DNA of 64,000 nt, taken from the NCBI GenBank assembly GCA_963924555.1, contig OZ004586.1:1736001-1800000 (forward strand), given 5' to 3'. The first letter of the stretch is position 1, and each line of letters begins with the position of its first letter. Below are positions 63,100 to 64,000 of this stretch, in pieces. The DNA is from Crambe crambe. Lineage: Eukaryota; Porifera; Demospongiae; Poecilosclerida; Crambeidae. A model generated the notes under the pieces. The model worked only from the letters and a program-made list of their open reading frames with translations. It did no database searches and was not told the DNA's origin. Both the position numbers and the translations under genes were made by a program.

Positions 63100-64000
63100 G
63101 CTAGCTAGCTCAGCTCCAAGATCGATGATCAGCCTACGTATTATTTTCGGATTTGTAATGTTGACGACCTTTACCACACCTATGTAAAAACCTTACAAGT
63201 AACTGGTGTTGTTGATGATTTTACTGTTTCTGTTGGTGCTGCATGCATGTGTACTAAATCAATGGAAGTAACTGGTGTTTTTGATGGTTCTATTGGTGGT
63301 GCATGAATGCGTGCATTTCTGGCACAAGGAAGCTCCAACAGAAGCTAAAAGATAACATAGTGCAGATGATTTAGTAAGTTCATATTTCCAAGCTGAAAAG
63401 CCTGAGAAGAGGAGGAAGAAAGGATCCTCTGGAATGTTAGAGATACACATGATAAAAGGGCTGATATTCACGAGGATGGGGGCATGTCTCTTCCTTGTGG
63501 GTGCGTGCGATGACTAGAGCCATGCGTGCATGCTACACTAAATTCTGATCGGGGAAGAATTCGAGGCAGATCTTTGGTGTAGTGAGTGAGTGCACAGCCC
63601 ACTTGTTCAGTGTGGAGGCAGTAGATCAGCTTATTCCACTAAGTGCACGTGGTTATGTTTCAACCATGTTTCAAATTGTCACTCCTACAAAAAGTCAAGC
63701 AGGTAGCCTAGCTTCTCTGTAGCTACAGAAATAAGCACTTTCTATGGTGTAGCTGAAATAGTGTGCAGATGTGATAATTTGTAATGACATCATCTCATTG
63801 GTTCTGTCATTCTCCTGAAAATCTGAGCTGTCTGACCACTCTTTTTCTCCTCCTCCTCTTCATCTTCCTTTCTTAGCCCTCCTACTGCGTGTGTGCAACT
63901 AAGTATGCTTCATTTGGAGCCTTTACTCTGATTGCTATGAGGTTAGATCATGACAGTGAGTGACTAAGAGGTTTACAATCTACTGGGGGGGGGGGGGGGG
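63100..64000. other. Intergenic, nothing supported
   Basis: AT-rich DNA with only short frames. It ends in a poly-G run of at least 16 bases at the window edge. Confidence 0.5.

Overview
The window looks like nuclear DNA of a marine demosponge. I think of Amphimedon queenslandica or a close relative, inferred from gene content, very short introns, AT-rich intergenic DNA with many TAGC-type repeats, and dense small inverted-repeat elements. No database search was possible. Coding signal is eukaryotic: spliced genes with GT-AG introns, one-domain-per-exon extracellular proteins, signal-peptide exons, MITEs and long homopolymer runs. No tRNA, rRNA, operon or CRISPR array was seen.

Region 1 (1-31 kb, all minus strand) is a tandem cluster of modular extracellular-protein genes. 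From right to left: a decayed copy (31.05-27.3 kb), gene A (26773-17873), gene B (17574-8603), gene C (7816-5184), and a partial Ig/Sushi/FN3 gene (4010 to beyond position 1). Genes A, B and C share a 3' block: I-set-like Ig domain, Eph-receptor-type Cys-rich module, FN3, second FN3, short Cys/Pro tail and stop. None has a visible transmembrane helix or kinase, so they are probably secreted. A and B begin with runs of an unusual Ig-like domain carrying an extra Cys-Cys pair. C instead begins with a DNRLRE (CBM96-like) domain containing an in-frame TGA. Every junction I placed in these genes is phase 1, and every internal module exon is a multiple of 3.

Region 2 (31.1-34.2 kb) is palindromic satellite DNA built on ATGACTCC/GGAGTCAT words. 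It surrounds two degenerate fragments of a Ulp1-protease/PHD-finger gene. Region 3 (34.3-46.1 kb) is a gene graveyard on both strands: a multi-pass membrane protein pseudogene with several frame lesions, a foldback element of about 1.9 kb, a Pelle/IRAK-like kinase pseudogene, an integrase-like pseudogene, three blocks of one 14-bp minisatellite, and a deleted second copy of the membrane-protein gene.

Region 4 (46.6-57.9 kb, minus) is the most striking object: one uninterrupted 3777-codon frame. It encodes a giant protein with glycine-rich segments, a SecA-type DEAD motor with intact ATPase motifs, two cysteine-protease-like active-site motifs, a hydrophobic Ala/Gly-rich segment and a Lys-rich C-terminus. 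A SecA motor in a non-plastid animal genome, fused to protease-like modules, is the best candidate here for an undescribed system. Region 5 (58-64 kb) is intergenic DNA with several inverted-repeat elements and no convincing large gene.
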